DNA from: Tuctoria greenei
Taxonomy: Eukaryota > Streptophyta > Magnoliopsida > Poales > Poaceae
Direction of reading: 5' to 3'
DNA length: 64,000 nucleotides
Assembly: GCA_036927565.1 (NCBI GenBank)
Contig: JAYESD010000001.1
Location: 141,535,415-141,599,414, forward strand
In this document: positions 43,811 to 54,215 of the stretch, piece after piece
How the letters are laid out: every line of letters starts with the position of its first letter
Numbering within the stretch: position 1 is the first letter of the stretch
The notes under the pieces: generated by a model
Told to the model about the DNA's origin: nothing
What the model saw: the letters and a program-made list of their open reading frames with translations, nothing else
The model's database searches: none
Made by a program: the position numbers and the translations under genes

Positions 43811-44885
43811 AACAGCAAGAAAAAGCCGTCGGCTGGCACATCCAACGTTGCAGCTGCTGCAACTCCGGGTGGTCGGGGGCCACGCCCCGAGAAGCGACCC
43901 CGACCGTCTTCTGAAGACGGTGGCAAACCCAAAGTGTGGTGTCCCATTCACAAAACGGGCAGCCACGGTTTGGAAGACTGCTGGGAGGTCCAAAACCTTA
44001 CCGAGCGCTACAACAAGCGCCGGGAAGAATCTCCTTTCCGACAGAGGGAAGGAAAGCAAAAAGTCGACGAAGCTCCGGCTGAAGAGGAATTAGGATTTCA
44101 GGATCCCAAAAAGGTCCTGAAGGCCGTTTACACCTTAGTCGACGATGATTCTGACGTCTTTGACAACGAGCGTCGGAAGACCATGAACACCATTTTTGGT
44201 GGATCATGGGATATCACCTCTCGTTGCGTCATCAAGACTATGCGACGGGATATGGCCGCTGTAGCCCCTACAGTCAGGCCAGAACCTCATCGGAAGTGGA
44301 TGGACACCGCCATCACTTTTGATGCTTCGGATTGCCCTCGGAGCATGGTTGGAGCAGGTCAGTTACCTTTGATGGTATCTCCTACCATCAATAACATCCA
44401 GCTCCACCATGTCATGGTAGACGGAGGTTCGGGGCTCAACCTCATCAGCTTCGAAGCTTTCACTAAGCTTCAGCTCCGACCTTCAGATCTCCACCCCTCT
44501 CGACCTTTCTTCAGAGTAGGTCCGGGGGCCATTACCCCACTCGGAGCTATTACTCTCCCCGTTACATTCGGGACACGGGAGAAATATCGCACCGAGAAGT
44601 TGGTCTTCGACGTCGCTCAGATCAACTTACCATTCAATGCCATCTTGGGTAGACCAGCCCTGTACAAATTCATGGCAGCTGCTCATTATGGTTATCTGGT
44701 GTTGAAGATGCCAACACCAGTAGGCGTTCTCCGGATCCGCGGAGATCGTACTACCGGAGTAACTGCTCTGGAAGAACTCCACGCACTCACCATGGCGCAA
44801 GAGGAGGACTCCAGGCAGGAGCAAACTCCAAAACCCCCGAGCATTCGTCAACGAGCCTCGACTTCTGCACCTCGTGTGCAGCCAA
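43811..44885 (+). pseudogene. gag-pol: Gypsy2 nucleocapsid and protease
   Basis: This is open from at least 43934 in one frame. A variant zinc knuckle CPIHKTGSHGLEDC (CX2HX4HX4C) is followed by SWDITSRC, then the aspartic protease with VDGGSG as active site (about 44419-44436), FDVAQINLPFNAILGRPALY and a KMPTPVGV segment. The DGG active site in place of DTG or DSG is seen in Gypsy1 as well. The protein continues into a low-complexity linker and is joined abruptly near 44885 to the middle of RT. Confidence 0.82.
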
Positions 44886-46010
44886 GCACAGTATCATCAA
44901 ATCAGGATGTCTAGGGAGGATGAAGAGCATACTTCATTCATCACAGTAGATGGATTGTACTGTTACACAGCCATGCCCTTTTGTCTCAAGAATGCAGCTT
45001 CAACTTTTGTACGAGCTATGTACAAAACTTTTGAAGAACTCATTAGAGACGTAGTGGAAGTGTACGTCGATGACATCGTGGTCAAGGTCAGGAACAAGGA
45101 GTCACTCCTTGACACCTTGCAGGCTATCTTCGACAAGCTGCGGGCCACCCGCACAAAGCTAAACCCGGACAAGTTCGTATTCGGGGTTAGCTCCGGAAAA
45201 CTTCTCGGTTTCCTGGTAAGTCACTGGGGCATAGAAGCTAATTCGGCGAAGATTAAAGCCATTGAAGACATGCGGCCACCAACCCGTGTCAAAGGCGTCC
45301 AAAAGTTAACTGGATGTCTAGCAGCCCTCAGCCGGTTCACATCAAGACTGGCGGAACGGGCACTCCCCTTCTTCAAGTTATTGAGGAAGTCCGGACCATT
45401 CCAATGGTCCGAAGAAGCAGAGAAGGCATTCCAGGAGCTAAAACAGTTCCTCACCACCCTACCAATTCTGGTAGCTCCGAACCCTGGTGAGCCTTTGTTG
45501 CTCTATATTTCAGCTACTGACGAAGTCGTCAGTATGGTTCTGGTTGCGGAGAGACCAGAACTACCCCACACTCAGGAATCCAGACCCCTTCGAGAAGGTC
45601 CGGAGGTTCCTGAAAGCGATTCTGGGTCCCAGCTCCCAGATTCGAATCCACAAGAAGTCACTTCAAGAGACCCAGACCCCTCCGGGAGGGTCCAGGTCAC
45701 TTCTGAAGAAGCTTCGGGTTCCTCCAACCAGAACCCGGAGGTCCCCGAAGAAAATCCGGACCCCTCCGAGAGGATCTGAATCAATGAAGAGGAAGCTCCG
45801 GACCCCTCCGGGAGGGTCCGGACCATTCAACGCCCGGTGTACTTCATTAGTGAAGTATTACATGATGCCAAGACTCGATACCTAGAGGTGCATAAGCTGC
45901 TCTATGCAGTTCTTATTGCCTCCAGAAAGCTTTGTCATTACTTCAAGCTCAAAAAGTCTCGGTGGTGACCTCCTACCCACTACGAGCAATCTTGCATAAT
46001 CCCAATTCAA
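44886..46010 (+). pseudogene. pol: Gypsy2 RT (N-terminally deleted) and first RNase H
   Basis: The protein enters RT at YHQI, skipping the fingers motif and the first catalytic Asp that Gypsy1 retains. YCYTAMPF, YVDD (45063-45074), the thumb and the connection (LTGCLAALSRF, GPFQWSEEAEKAF) follow. The retroviral-type RNase H begins (LYISATDEVVSMVL) but is interrupted at about 45546-45825 by Pro/Glu/Ser-rich sequence built on GC-rich palindromes, with a TGA at 45777. It then resumes (PVYFISEVL, TRYLEVHKLLYAVL). Loss of one catalytic Asp means this RT cannot work. Confidence 0.82.
45583..45821. repeat. GC-rich palindromic repeats inside RNase H
   Basis: Four imperfect copies of a palindrome of type GGACCCCTCCGGGAGGGTCC lie at about 45583-45603, 45673-45692, 45757-45776 and 45798-45821. 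They occupy the region by which this RNase H is longer than expected, so they look like an insertion or local expansion. Confidence 0.65.
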
Positions 46011-46179
46011 ATGGGAATATTGCAAAGTGGGCAGCAGAATTGGCTGAATTTGATCTTGAATTTATTTCAAGACAAGCAGTTAAGTGTCAAGCATTGGCAG
46101 ATTTTGTGGCAGAATGGACTCCCTCTCCATCAAACCCTGGGGGCCACAGTGAGCAGAAGACGGAGCATCCAGCTCCAAC

Positions 46180-46600
46180 CTTCACCGAGCCTCACTGGAC
46201 CCTCTACTTCGACGGCTCCATGCAGAAGTAGGGGGCCGGAGCTGGAATCCTTCTCCTTGCACCGACAGGGGAGAAGGTGAAATACATGGTACACCTTGAC
46301 TTCAAGGCAACCAATAACATGGCAGAGTATGAAGCACTCATCTACGGACTAAAGGTGGCACTGTCATATGGTGTCAAGCAGTTGCTGGTCAAGGGAGATT
46401 CACAGCTCATCATTAAGCAGGTGAAGGGTGAATGCTCCTGCAATAATCTCCAGCTAGCTGCTTACCTCCTTGAAGTCCGGAGGCTTCAGAAGGATTTCGA
46501 AGTCCTAGATCTCCACCATGTTCAGCGTGCCCATAACGCTGAAGCTGACGAACTCTCGACCAAAGCGTCAACCGGAGCTCCGGCTCCTGACGGAATCTTT
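46180..46600 (+). pseudogene. pol: Gypsy2 second (archaeal-type-like) RNase H
   Basis: An additional RNase H-like domain lies between the first RNase H and integrase. LYFDGSMQ (first Asp at 46211), NNMAEYEALIYGL (Glu near 46325), VKGDSQLIIKQVKGE (Asp near 46397) and HNAEADELS provide the expected acidic residues. A TAG at 46229 interrupts it just after the first motif. An extra aRNH domain, beside a decaying original RNase H, is known in the Tat lineage. Confidence 0.75.
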
Positions 46601-46699
46601 GTCCGGAGGTTGTCAAAGCCAACAGCTCAGCCTGCCGAACTAAGCGAAGGGGGCGAGATCAGCATCCCGAAGCTGACAGTCCCGATGGTCCTGTTACCA

Positions 46700-47960
46700 T
46701 GGCAGCCATCAAGGGTCGTAGGTGCTGCCATGAGCTCCGAGCAACCCAGCACGCAAGACTCAAAAGCTCAAGCTAGTTCCGATGCATGGATCTCGGAGAT
46801 CCAGAGCTACTTGAAAGACAACATCCTTCTCGACGATGATGTATCCGCTGACCGGGTAGTCAGATTGGCTAAAAGATACACGCTGGTAGAAGGGGATCTC
46901 TACCAGCGAGGTGCCAACGGCATCCTAATGCGGTGTATCACAAGGGAAGAAGGCTGCAATCTTCTCGCAGAAATCCATGGAGGCGAGTCTGGGAACCACG
47001 CGTCTTCCCGCACGCGGGTCGGTAAAGCCTTTCGGCATGGCTTCTACTGGCCTACAGCGCTCCAGGATGCAACTGAACTGGTGAAGAAATGTGAAGCATG
47101 TCAATTTCATGCAAAGCAAATTCACACACCAGCTCAGCCCTTACAAATGATACCTCCTACATGGCCCTTCGCTGTGTGGGGGATGGACATCTTTGGACCT
47201 TTCCCAAGAGCCGTCGGAGGTTACAAGTTCCTGTACGTCGCCATTGACAAATTCACCAAGTGGCCGGAAGCAACTCCAGTTGTGACAATCAACAAGCAAT
47301 CTGCTATCAACTTTTTGTAGTCCATTGTATGCAGATTTGGAGTCCCAAACAAAATCATCACTGATAATGGGACCCAATTCACAAGCTCAGCATTCCAAGG
47401 ATATTGCGAAGACCTCGGCATACAAGTTTGTTACGCCTCCGTAGCTCACCCAGCCAGCAATGGCCAAGCCGAGAGAGCAAATGCTGAAATCCTTAAAGGA
47501 CTCAAAACGCGCACCTATGAGCGCTTGAAAAAACATGGAGCCAACTGGATCGAAGAGCTTCCGCCCACTTTATGGGCCAACATGACATCTCAAAACCGGT
47601 CAAGTGGAGAGACACCCTTCTTCCTGGTGTACGGAGCTGAAGCAATCCTTCCTCCGGAAATCACCTTGGGTTCGCTCCGGGTCCGGACCTTCGACGAAGC
47701 CGCGTAGGACCAGCTCCGGCGTGAAGACCTAGACCTCCTTGAGGAGGGAAGGTGCCATGTAGCTGTTCGGAATGCCCGATATCGCCAAGCCCTACGGTGT
47801 TATCACCAGCGGCATGTACACAACCGACAGCTCGAGGAAGGCGATCTGGTGCTACAGAGAATACAATCCAGAGAAGGGTTAAACAAACTCTCCCCCGGCT
47901 GGGAGGGGCCCTTCTGAGTGATTAAAGTATCCCGTCCCGGAAGCGTTCGCTTGGCTACCG
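46700..47960 (+). pseudogene. pol: Gypsy2 integrase
   Basis: The HHCC zinc region (IHGGESGNHASS, CEACQFHAK) leads to the core with D at 47186 (GMDIFGPF), D at 47372 (TDNGTQF) and E at 47471 (GQAERANAE). PPEITLGSLR and a GLNKLSPGWEGPF C-terminal block follow. TAG at 47318, TAG at 47705 and TGA at 47916 interrupt an otherwise single frame. Integrase inserts the cDNA into the host chromosome. This copy is dead. Confidence 0.88.
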
Positions 47961-49284
47961 AGGATGGACACCTCTCCCAAATCCTTGGAACATTGAGCAC
48001 CTCCGTAAGTTCTACACTTAATACCACGGAGGTGAGTCTTGAGTAACTTGAGGTGTATGTTATAGAGTCATTGTACAGAGTCGGGTAGTTCCTCCGGGAG
48101 AGCAGCCGGACCTTTCCCGAAAGGTCCGCAAAGTTCATGCAACACTTGACACAGTCTCAGGACTAAAAGTGCGGCTAACTACCCTGGGTCAAACCAGAAA
48201 TGAAACACACTTAGCCTGGTTCCGTACACTAAGAGTGTACTTGTTTCCCCTGTACCCCGGACATATAATGAAAGACATCTTCATGTGAAATAGACTCCAC
48301 GTGCATTTATTTTGTACAGGCTCAACATTTTTATTTTTCTCTTTCTTGTCTATAACAACTATGTGCAATTCTTAAGAAATTTTAGTTCAACCGGTTTATA
48401 TACGATTCGAGTTGTATTGTCAATTCTTTTGGATTCAAATATTTTTCATGGCCAACTCGCTTGAAAGCCGCCAAGCCAACCTAGGGCTGGAGTGTGCTAT
48501 CGACTTAGCCTGGTCAAGCACCCTAAGTACGCCACTCTACCTACACCCCGGCAGGCCGAAGTAAGGCGGGTCCGTGTACAGTTGGATCTGGAAGAAAAGA
48601 CAATGCATTCGGTTGTATTAGAATCACGTTCGACTTAAAATCTTCTTGAGAGTCGTAAGCCGCAACGAAATTATAGACAAGAAATGAATTTTACTATTTT
48701 TCTTGGCTTAAGTGTGCACGAAAAATAAAATCTATGTTGATGGAGAAAAGCCGGAGCTAACTAAGCTCCAACTCCCCTAGCGGGGGCCGGCCGTCGACGC
48801 TAAATAAAAGATGGTGAGAAGACCCCGTAAATGGAGTCTGCTGCAAACAAACTGAGTGTTGGCAAAGGTCACTGCCGGAGCTACTAAGCTCCGACACCCC
48901 GGAGGACTAACTATCGATGCTCTACGCGTTGATAGAGACTATTACCGGAGCTATCCAGCTCCAGCGATGGTCAATGCTGGAGCTTCTAAGCTCCGACAAC
49001 CTCAGGGGGCCTTCACTATCGAAAACTTCGGACCTAAATTCAACAAGTTCAAAGCAAATGAGTCTTCAACAAAACACAATATCCTCTTGGTACATGTTCA
49101 CAATCAAATTGTGCACATCTACCAGGGGGCCAAGTGAAGATAAAAGTGTTACAGACAAAAAGTGAAATTCACAAAAATTTGGGGATTTCATTTATCTGGA
49201 GACAAGGGATTACATCTGGAGACAAGGGATTACAAAATTGAGGAAGAAGAAGAGAAAATACAAGTGAGAACTATAGAGATGGTC
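47961..49284 (+). other. Gypsy2 post-pol spacer
   Basis: This is non-coding, with recurrent words GCCGGAGCT...AGCTCCGAC around 48750-49010. Two purine tracts (CAGGGGGCC at 49003-49011 and 49133-49141) are identical to the tract before the 3' LTR at 53309-53317. I see no gene. Confidence 0.6.
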
Positions 49285-50517
49285 CTAGACCCTATGGAAG
49301 AATTGGGCGACCTTCTGGGCAACCTTCGATACGCTGGCTTGGGTAGCTTCGCCTTCTCCTTCGATGGGGCCTTCAAGCACCGGGTCCAGAGGAAATTGGG
49401 AGTTCCGGCTGGTGTAGCACGTTAGCACATACTCTGCGACGTTCTTCGCTAGGGATTGCCCCTCAACCTCCAGTTGATCCGCGATGACATCGCCCACCTT
49501 GGAGAGCTTGCTACCTGCTGCGCTCAACGCCTGCAGCGCTAGGTCCGACTCTGGCTCCGGATCATCCGGGCGCATGGGACTGAAACCCATCGGTGTCAGC
49601 GCGTCATTGGCCTTGCCCAGGAACTCCCAAATCTGTAGGGAGTCCGCAGTCCTCAAGCCCTTCATTTCTTCCAAGGATCTCCTGGCCGCCATCAGTTCGG
49701 AATTCTCACGGGCGAGGCGCTCAACTTCTTTGGCATTCTGCTGAATCTTCTCAGCAACCCGCTTTTCGAGTTTTCCGAGCTCCTCCTCCCGGAGGTGGAT
49801 CTTGTTCCGGCGGTCGACCAGGTCCTTCTCTCTACCCCTCACTTTCTTCTCCCTGGCAGTAAGGGCACACTCTTGTTCATAGAGTTCCTGCCCTCGCACC
49901 CAGGCTTTCTCCTCTTCCTCATGGCAGCGCTCTTCCAATTTCTTGGCGCGCTCCTCGAGGCCCTTGTCAGCCAAAGCCACCTTCTCGGCGAGCTCCTCCT
50001 CCCTCCTCAGGACATCATCCCGCAGCTCTAGGAGTTTCTGCTCTTCATCTTCGAGCCGTTTCTCCCTCTCTTCAAGTGCCTCTCAGCGCTTGATGAGCGT
50101 AGTGTTAATGGCCTCAAGCCTTACGTGGCGTTCCTCGGCCGCACTATTGGCTGCTTTGGCTTGATTGTAGATCTCCTGGGATTGGGCGTCGAGGGCGCGA
50201 GTCATACTCTCCCTGTCATCCAGCAACTTGCCCCAGTACTCCATGCGGATCTTCTCCCATTTGACCCACTCTTTGTCATCCGTTAGCCTCGACTGCGCCA
50301 GCTTGGTCTCGAAGTAGAGCCGGTTACGCCACCGCCTAAGGGTTTGGCGCTCCTCTTCAAGAGCCTTGCTGTCATGGAAGAAGGCCAGTTGGACTTGACG
50401 CAGACTGGAACATGCGTTGTCAATAGACAGTGACAACGGGATGGGTTCCGGACCTGCTAGGGTCTCCTCCGCTGGTTCCAGCGTGTCTTTAGATACAAAA
50501 ATTGGGTCCCACTCCAC
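49285..50517 (-). pseudogene. Gypsy2 antisense ORF, C-terminal coiled-coil part
   Basis: On the minus strand, opposite to gag-pol. The protein is rich in Glu, Arg, Lys and Leu with a long coiled coil (EERAKKLEERCHEEEEK, REKKVRGREKDL, LGKLEKRVAEKIQ). It ends in a globular-looking tail (LQIWEFLGKAND, VAEYVLTCY, KVAQKVAQFFHRV-stop). One TGA at 50083-50085 splits a single frame. It joins the middle part through a frame change near 50510. Antisense ORFs at this place are known in Tat elements; their function is unknown. Confidence 0.65.
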
Positions 50518-51255
50518 AAGAGTGGACCCTGAGTCTCCATGGCACTAGGGCCGTCCTTCGGGATGGCCTCAGTCGCCATCGAGGAAGGCCCCGCTGCCAA
50601 GTCTTCGTTCACCCCCTCAGGCAGGGGGCCAGCGACTTCGCTTAGGCACTCCGGCTCGGCCGCAGGTACCTCCGACGTCGTCGCTTCCAGAGCAAGAGCC
50701 ATTGCTGGCTCCGGTCTGGGCACCTCTTCCGACGGAGGCTCGAGCTCCGTCACCTCTTCAACCACCGGCTCAGGAGCTGGAAGATCTTCAACATCGACCG
50801 GCCCTGTGACCGGAGCTCCAACAATGACCGGCTCAGCGGCCAGTGCTTCGGAGGTAGCCGGCCCAACTGCCGGAATTACCTCAGTTTCCGGCTCGCACGC
50901 CGGGGCTTCAGTCACCTCCGGCTCAACCGCCGGGGCTTCGACAATTTCCGGCTCAGAGGCCGAGATTACTACTTCCTCCGGCTCAACAGCCGGAGCTTCC
51001 ATCATCGCAGCACCAAAACCCGGAGCTTCAACCTCCAGGATAGGTGCCGCTGGCGCATCTTCACTCCCGTGGTCCGGCGCTACCACGGGAACTTCTGGGG
51101 ATGAGTCGAGGTCCATGACCACGACAGCCGGCGCCGAAGCTGTCGCGGCTTCAACCACCACTAGGGGCGGCACCGAAACAGAAGCAGAAGCCCCCACCCT
51201 CACGGCTTCAGCCACTGTGGCTGAGGGTGGAGCTTCACCCCCCTTCTTGGTGACG
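50457..51255 (-). pseudogene. Gypsy2 antisense ORF, Pro/Glu/Ala-rich middle part
   Basis: The minus-strand frame runs from the putative splice acceptor at 51255. It consists largely of degenerate EAPAVEPE-type repeats, about 8-12 residues each, and is disordered by composition. The mirrored plus-strand ORF at 50539-51282 is the shadow of this repeat and is not called. Confidence 0.6.
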
Positions 51256-51334
51256 CTGCAGATGATGAACGAAGAAAATTAACAAACAGTTGCTACAATT
51301 AAAATAATTATCCAAGGTAGAGATTAAAAATTAC
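51256..51334 (-). other. Candidate 79-bp intron in antisense ORF
   Basis: An AT-rich 79-bp gap in otherwise GC-rich coding sequence begins AAG|GTAATT and ends CATCATCTGCAG|CG on the minus strand, with a pyrimidine-rich 3' part. The frame that leads into the middle part is also open upstream of the donor (to at least 51430). It is shifted by one relative to the N-terminal ORF, so a frameshift would still be needed upstream. Confidence 0.5.
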
Positions 51335-51392
51335 CTTGGGAGGCTTCCGCACCAGCTTGCGCGGAACCTTTTTCCCAGGCGTTCCGGGTTGG

Positions 51393-52784
51393 TCATAGCT
51401 GGCGTGGAAGACCCGGAAGGGCCACCGGAACTTGTCGCGGCCACGGGTGTTTCCCGGGTCGAGGCTCTCCTCGATCGGGAAGAACCCCCGGACATGGAGG
51501 CCTCCACCGGCCCAGATCTGGAGTCGCGCGCCCGGAGCTAACACCCCGGGAGGATCCCACTGCGGGAACAGACGCGCTCCGGGAGGACCCCACTGCAGGA
51601 ACGGTCTCGTTCCGGGAGGACCCCATTACGGGAACAGTCGCCACGGCTGTAGAAGACCTTACCCTCCGGGGAGAAGGAGCCGAGGCGGAAGTAGCGGGCC
51701 TGACGGACCTTTCGTTGGCATACTGCAGCTTCCTCTTCCGACTCTCGGGTTCGTCCGCTAGCTCCTTGCCCTTGCCGACGACCTCGACCCTCGGCTTTGG
51801 GGCACGGACAGAGCCATCTTCGGGCATTCCGGGGATCGCCACCCGGGTGGTTGATCTTCTCTCGACGACACCAAGGTCGTCAAGTACGGGCATCTTTCGC
51901 CGGAGCTCCCTGCTGAACTCCACTTCCACGTTCAGAGGGAGAAAGGCCAACGGGGGAGTCAAGTCATCACCTTCGACGTCGATGCCGTGCTGGAACTTCT
52001 TGAGGTGGAACTCCAAGGTTTTCCCCACCATGTTGGACTTCAACCTGGTCTCAACCCGGTCGTCGTCCATCACGCTGTTGAGGGCCCAAGCGAGTTTCTC
52101 CCTCCTCTTCAGCGGCGCCCACCTGTTGACCAAGAAATTGCAAAATACCGCCTGAGGAGTCAATCCTCCCTCCACGCATTGGAGGATCCTGGTCAAAGCA
52201 GGGTTGAAAGCTTCCACCAGCACCGGAGCTTCACTCCAGATCGTCGTGTCGATGCCGGGCAGACCATCGGGCAGCTCCAGCCTCTCGTGCTCCTCCACCC
52301 TGACGACTATCCAGTCTTTCTTCCAATCATCCCACTTCCCAGAGGGAAACGACCGGAGGTACTTGAATGGGCACTTCTTGCGCTTCACGAAGTAGTAGAA
52401 GCCAAGGTACTCATTGCTCCGGCCGGTGGTGTGGACGGTGAAGAAGGTCCGGAAGAGTTCAATGCAGGGGGGGATGCCCACCCACATCTCACAGAAGTGG
52501 ACGAAGATAGACACGAGGAGAATGGAGTGAGGGCCAAGGTGGTATAACTGCAGACCATAGAAGTCTAGCAGCATCAAGAAAAAGGAAGAAAAAGGCGGGA
52601 TCAACCCCACCATGGCGTACGAGGAGAAGTACACCATTTCGCCGGCGTGCTCCTTCTCGAATGGGAGCTCTCCGCCGGCACGGACCAAGCGGTTGAAGAA
52701 GTCTGAGGACCACCCCATGAGGGCCCGGACCTTCTTAAAATCGCCGTCGGTATTCAAGCGACTCTCGCGGAGACCCAACTCCAT
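51393..52784 (-). pseudogene. Gypsy2 antisense ORF, N-terminal domain (Transposase_28-like)
   Basis: A minus-strand frame from the ATG at 52784. Residues about 25-190 (SDFFNRLVRAGGELPF, GLIPPFSSFFLMLLDFYGLQL, CEMWVGIPPCIELFRTFF, YLRSFPSGKWDDWKKDW) resemble the 'putative gypsy type transposon' family (Pfam Transposase_28, from memory). The domain is followed by a charged region and a Ser/Pro-rich tail with VPAVGSSR repeats. The frame ends at 51393, and the neighbouring frame is more protein-like there, which suggests a frameshift. Its strand and place just inside the 3' LTR fit the Tat antisense ORF. Confidence 0.7.
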
Positions 52785-53319
52785 CGCGGCACGGCTAGGC
52801 AAGAGAAGAAGAGCGAAACACGAGTTGGGAGTTTGAGCACAAGATCAGATGAGAGGCATAAAGAACTCCCGACGGTGCGCACTTTCCTTCTTGAGTAAGC
52901 CCTCGCAACGCTTGGATGGAAACCGCAAGGAAGTCGAAGATACCATTCAAAAATTCCACCCAGCCGATGACAAGAGGGCCCGGGACCACCCCGACGATCA
53001 AGTTGAGGTTCTTACCCAGGCGAACGGTTGTCATCATGAGGCGGGAAACCCAAAGGCAGCGGCCCGACAAGGCGCGCGGAACCGATACGGTTTTCGTATC
53101 GGGAACCGGCGACCTTCAATTGCGTGAGATCCGCACGCCAAAGATCTCACCTGCCGCACGCGGGATGCGCCACACGGCGGGGGTCCAACTCTAAATCCTC
53201 GCCAACGGCACCCTCAAAGACCCTTGAAGACTCAGTTTAAGAGTCGCGAGGATGGACCCACCTCCGGCGGAATGACTTCACCCCAATGGTCTTCCCCGGA
53301 GGTAGGTCCAGGGGGCCAC
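52785..53319. other. Region between antisense ORF start and 3' LTR
   Basis: No ORF is supported here. On the minus strand it would be the leader and possible promoter of the antisense ORF. On the plus strand it ends in the Gypsy2 polypurine tract CAGGGGGCC (53309-53317), two bases before the LTR. Confidence 0.55.
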
Positions 53320-54161
53320 TGTCGGTACCCTAGAAACCGTACACCCCTTAAGGTTACCAAGATCTCAAAGGAAAGTCATCTACTTGGTTTGAATACCCTC
53401 GGAGGCCCACATGTCAGACATAACCGGACCTGCTTCTCCAACATGGTTAATCCCTGGGTCGCCACGTGTACTACCAAACTGGAGCTACCGCCCACAAGGG
53501 GGAAGCTCCGGGCCATGTACCGAAATGGCACCTCCGGACTTAACCCCAGACCGAGAGAAGCTCCGGACCTGACACGTGTCGGGTAGCCCCGGAGCTACCT
53601 GCTTCCCACAGCAAGCTCCGGAGCTGCCACGTGTCCTATCGTCGGATCAAAAGCCTCTAACCTCCGGAAGACCCCACAACAGCTCCGAATCTTCAAAGGG
53701 GAATCAAGGACTTCAAGACCCGATTAAGTGTCATTAATACCATATTAATGACACTTAAACGGATGATCTTAACACCAGTAACGATGCTGTCAAAGCCCGT
53801 TACATGGTCATTAAGAGCAATTAAACGTGTATCAATACTAGTAACCGCCGGGGCCACATGTCGGGCCAGGCTAACTTGTAACGACCTGCCCTTGTACTAT
53901 AAAAGGACAGGCCGACGATACACACAGATACGAGGCTACACACACGCCATAGACACTCGTCACAAGCTCATACTGCTAATACAACACCAACACACCCGTG
54001 GAGTAGGATATTACGCTCAGGCGGCCCGAACCACGTAAATTCTTGTGTCTCCTGTGTCAATTCCTACTCACCTTCTTGGATCTCCGCGCGCCCACACCGA
54101 ACATCAAACTCCCCTATCACTTTAGTAGTGTAGGGAGATCTGCTGTTTCAAACCGCCGACA
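53320..54161 (+). repeat. Gypsy2 3' LTR
   Basis: It is 842 bp and the partner of 31375-32216. The hairpin (53724-53758) and TATA box (53898-53904) are conserved. Confidence 0.95.
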
Positions 54162-54166
54162 TGTAC
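54162..54166. repeat. Target site duplication TGTAC (right)
   Basis: Partner of 31370-31374. Confidence 0.9.
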
Positions 54167-54215
54167 CATCCTGGTCGACATCGCAACTAGTCCGCATTTT
54201 TATGGATGGGCTCCT
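54167..54215 (+). pseudogene. E0 first ORF, middle fragment
   Basis: The 49 bp between Gypsy2 and Copia4 continue the E0 frame (ILVDIATSPHFYGWAP) without a stop. They show that both elements entered the same E0 ORF. Confidence 0.55.

Larger units (their letters stand above)
31375..54161 (+). mobile_element. Gypsy2, Tat-like Ty3/gypsy element (split by Copia3)
   Basis: It has two 842-bp LTRs (31375-32216 and 53320-54161) with TGTCGG...CCGACA ends and a TGTAC target duplication. Without the nested Copia3 it is about 12.5 kb. The order is LTR, primer site, gag, protease, RT, RNase H, second RNase H-like domain, integrase, non-coding spacer, antisense ORF, LTR. The second RNase H and an antisense ORF before the 3' LTR are known for the Tat lineage. 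My hand comparison of the LTRs gives about 33 differences in 842 bp (roughly 4%), mostly transitions. Several stops and an RT deletion make it non-autonomous. Confidence 0.93.

Noticed and set aside
50539..51282. Plus-strand Ser/Thr/Gly/Ala-rich 247-codon ORF
   Set aside because: It is the mirror of the Pro/Glu/Ala repeats of the antisense ORF and has no independent support.
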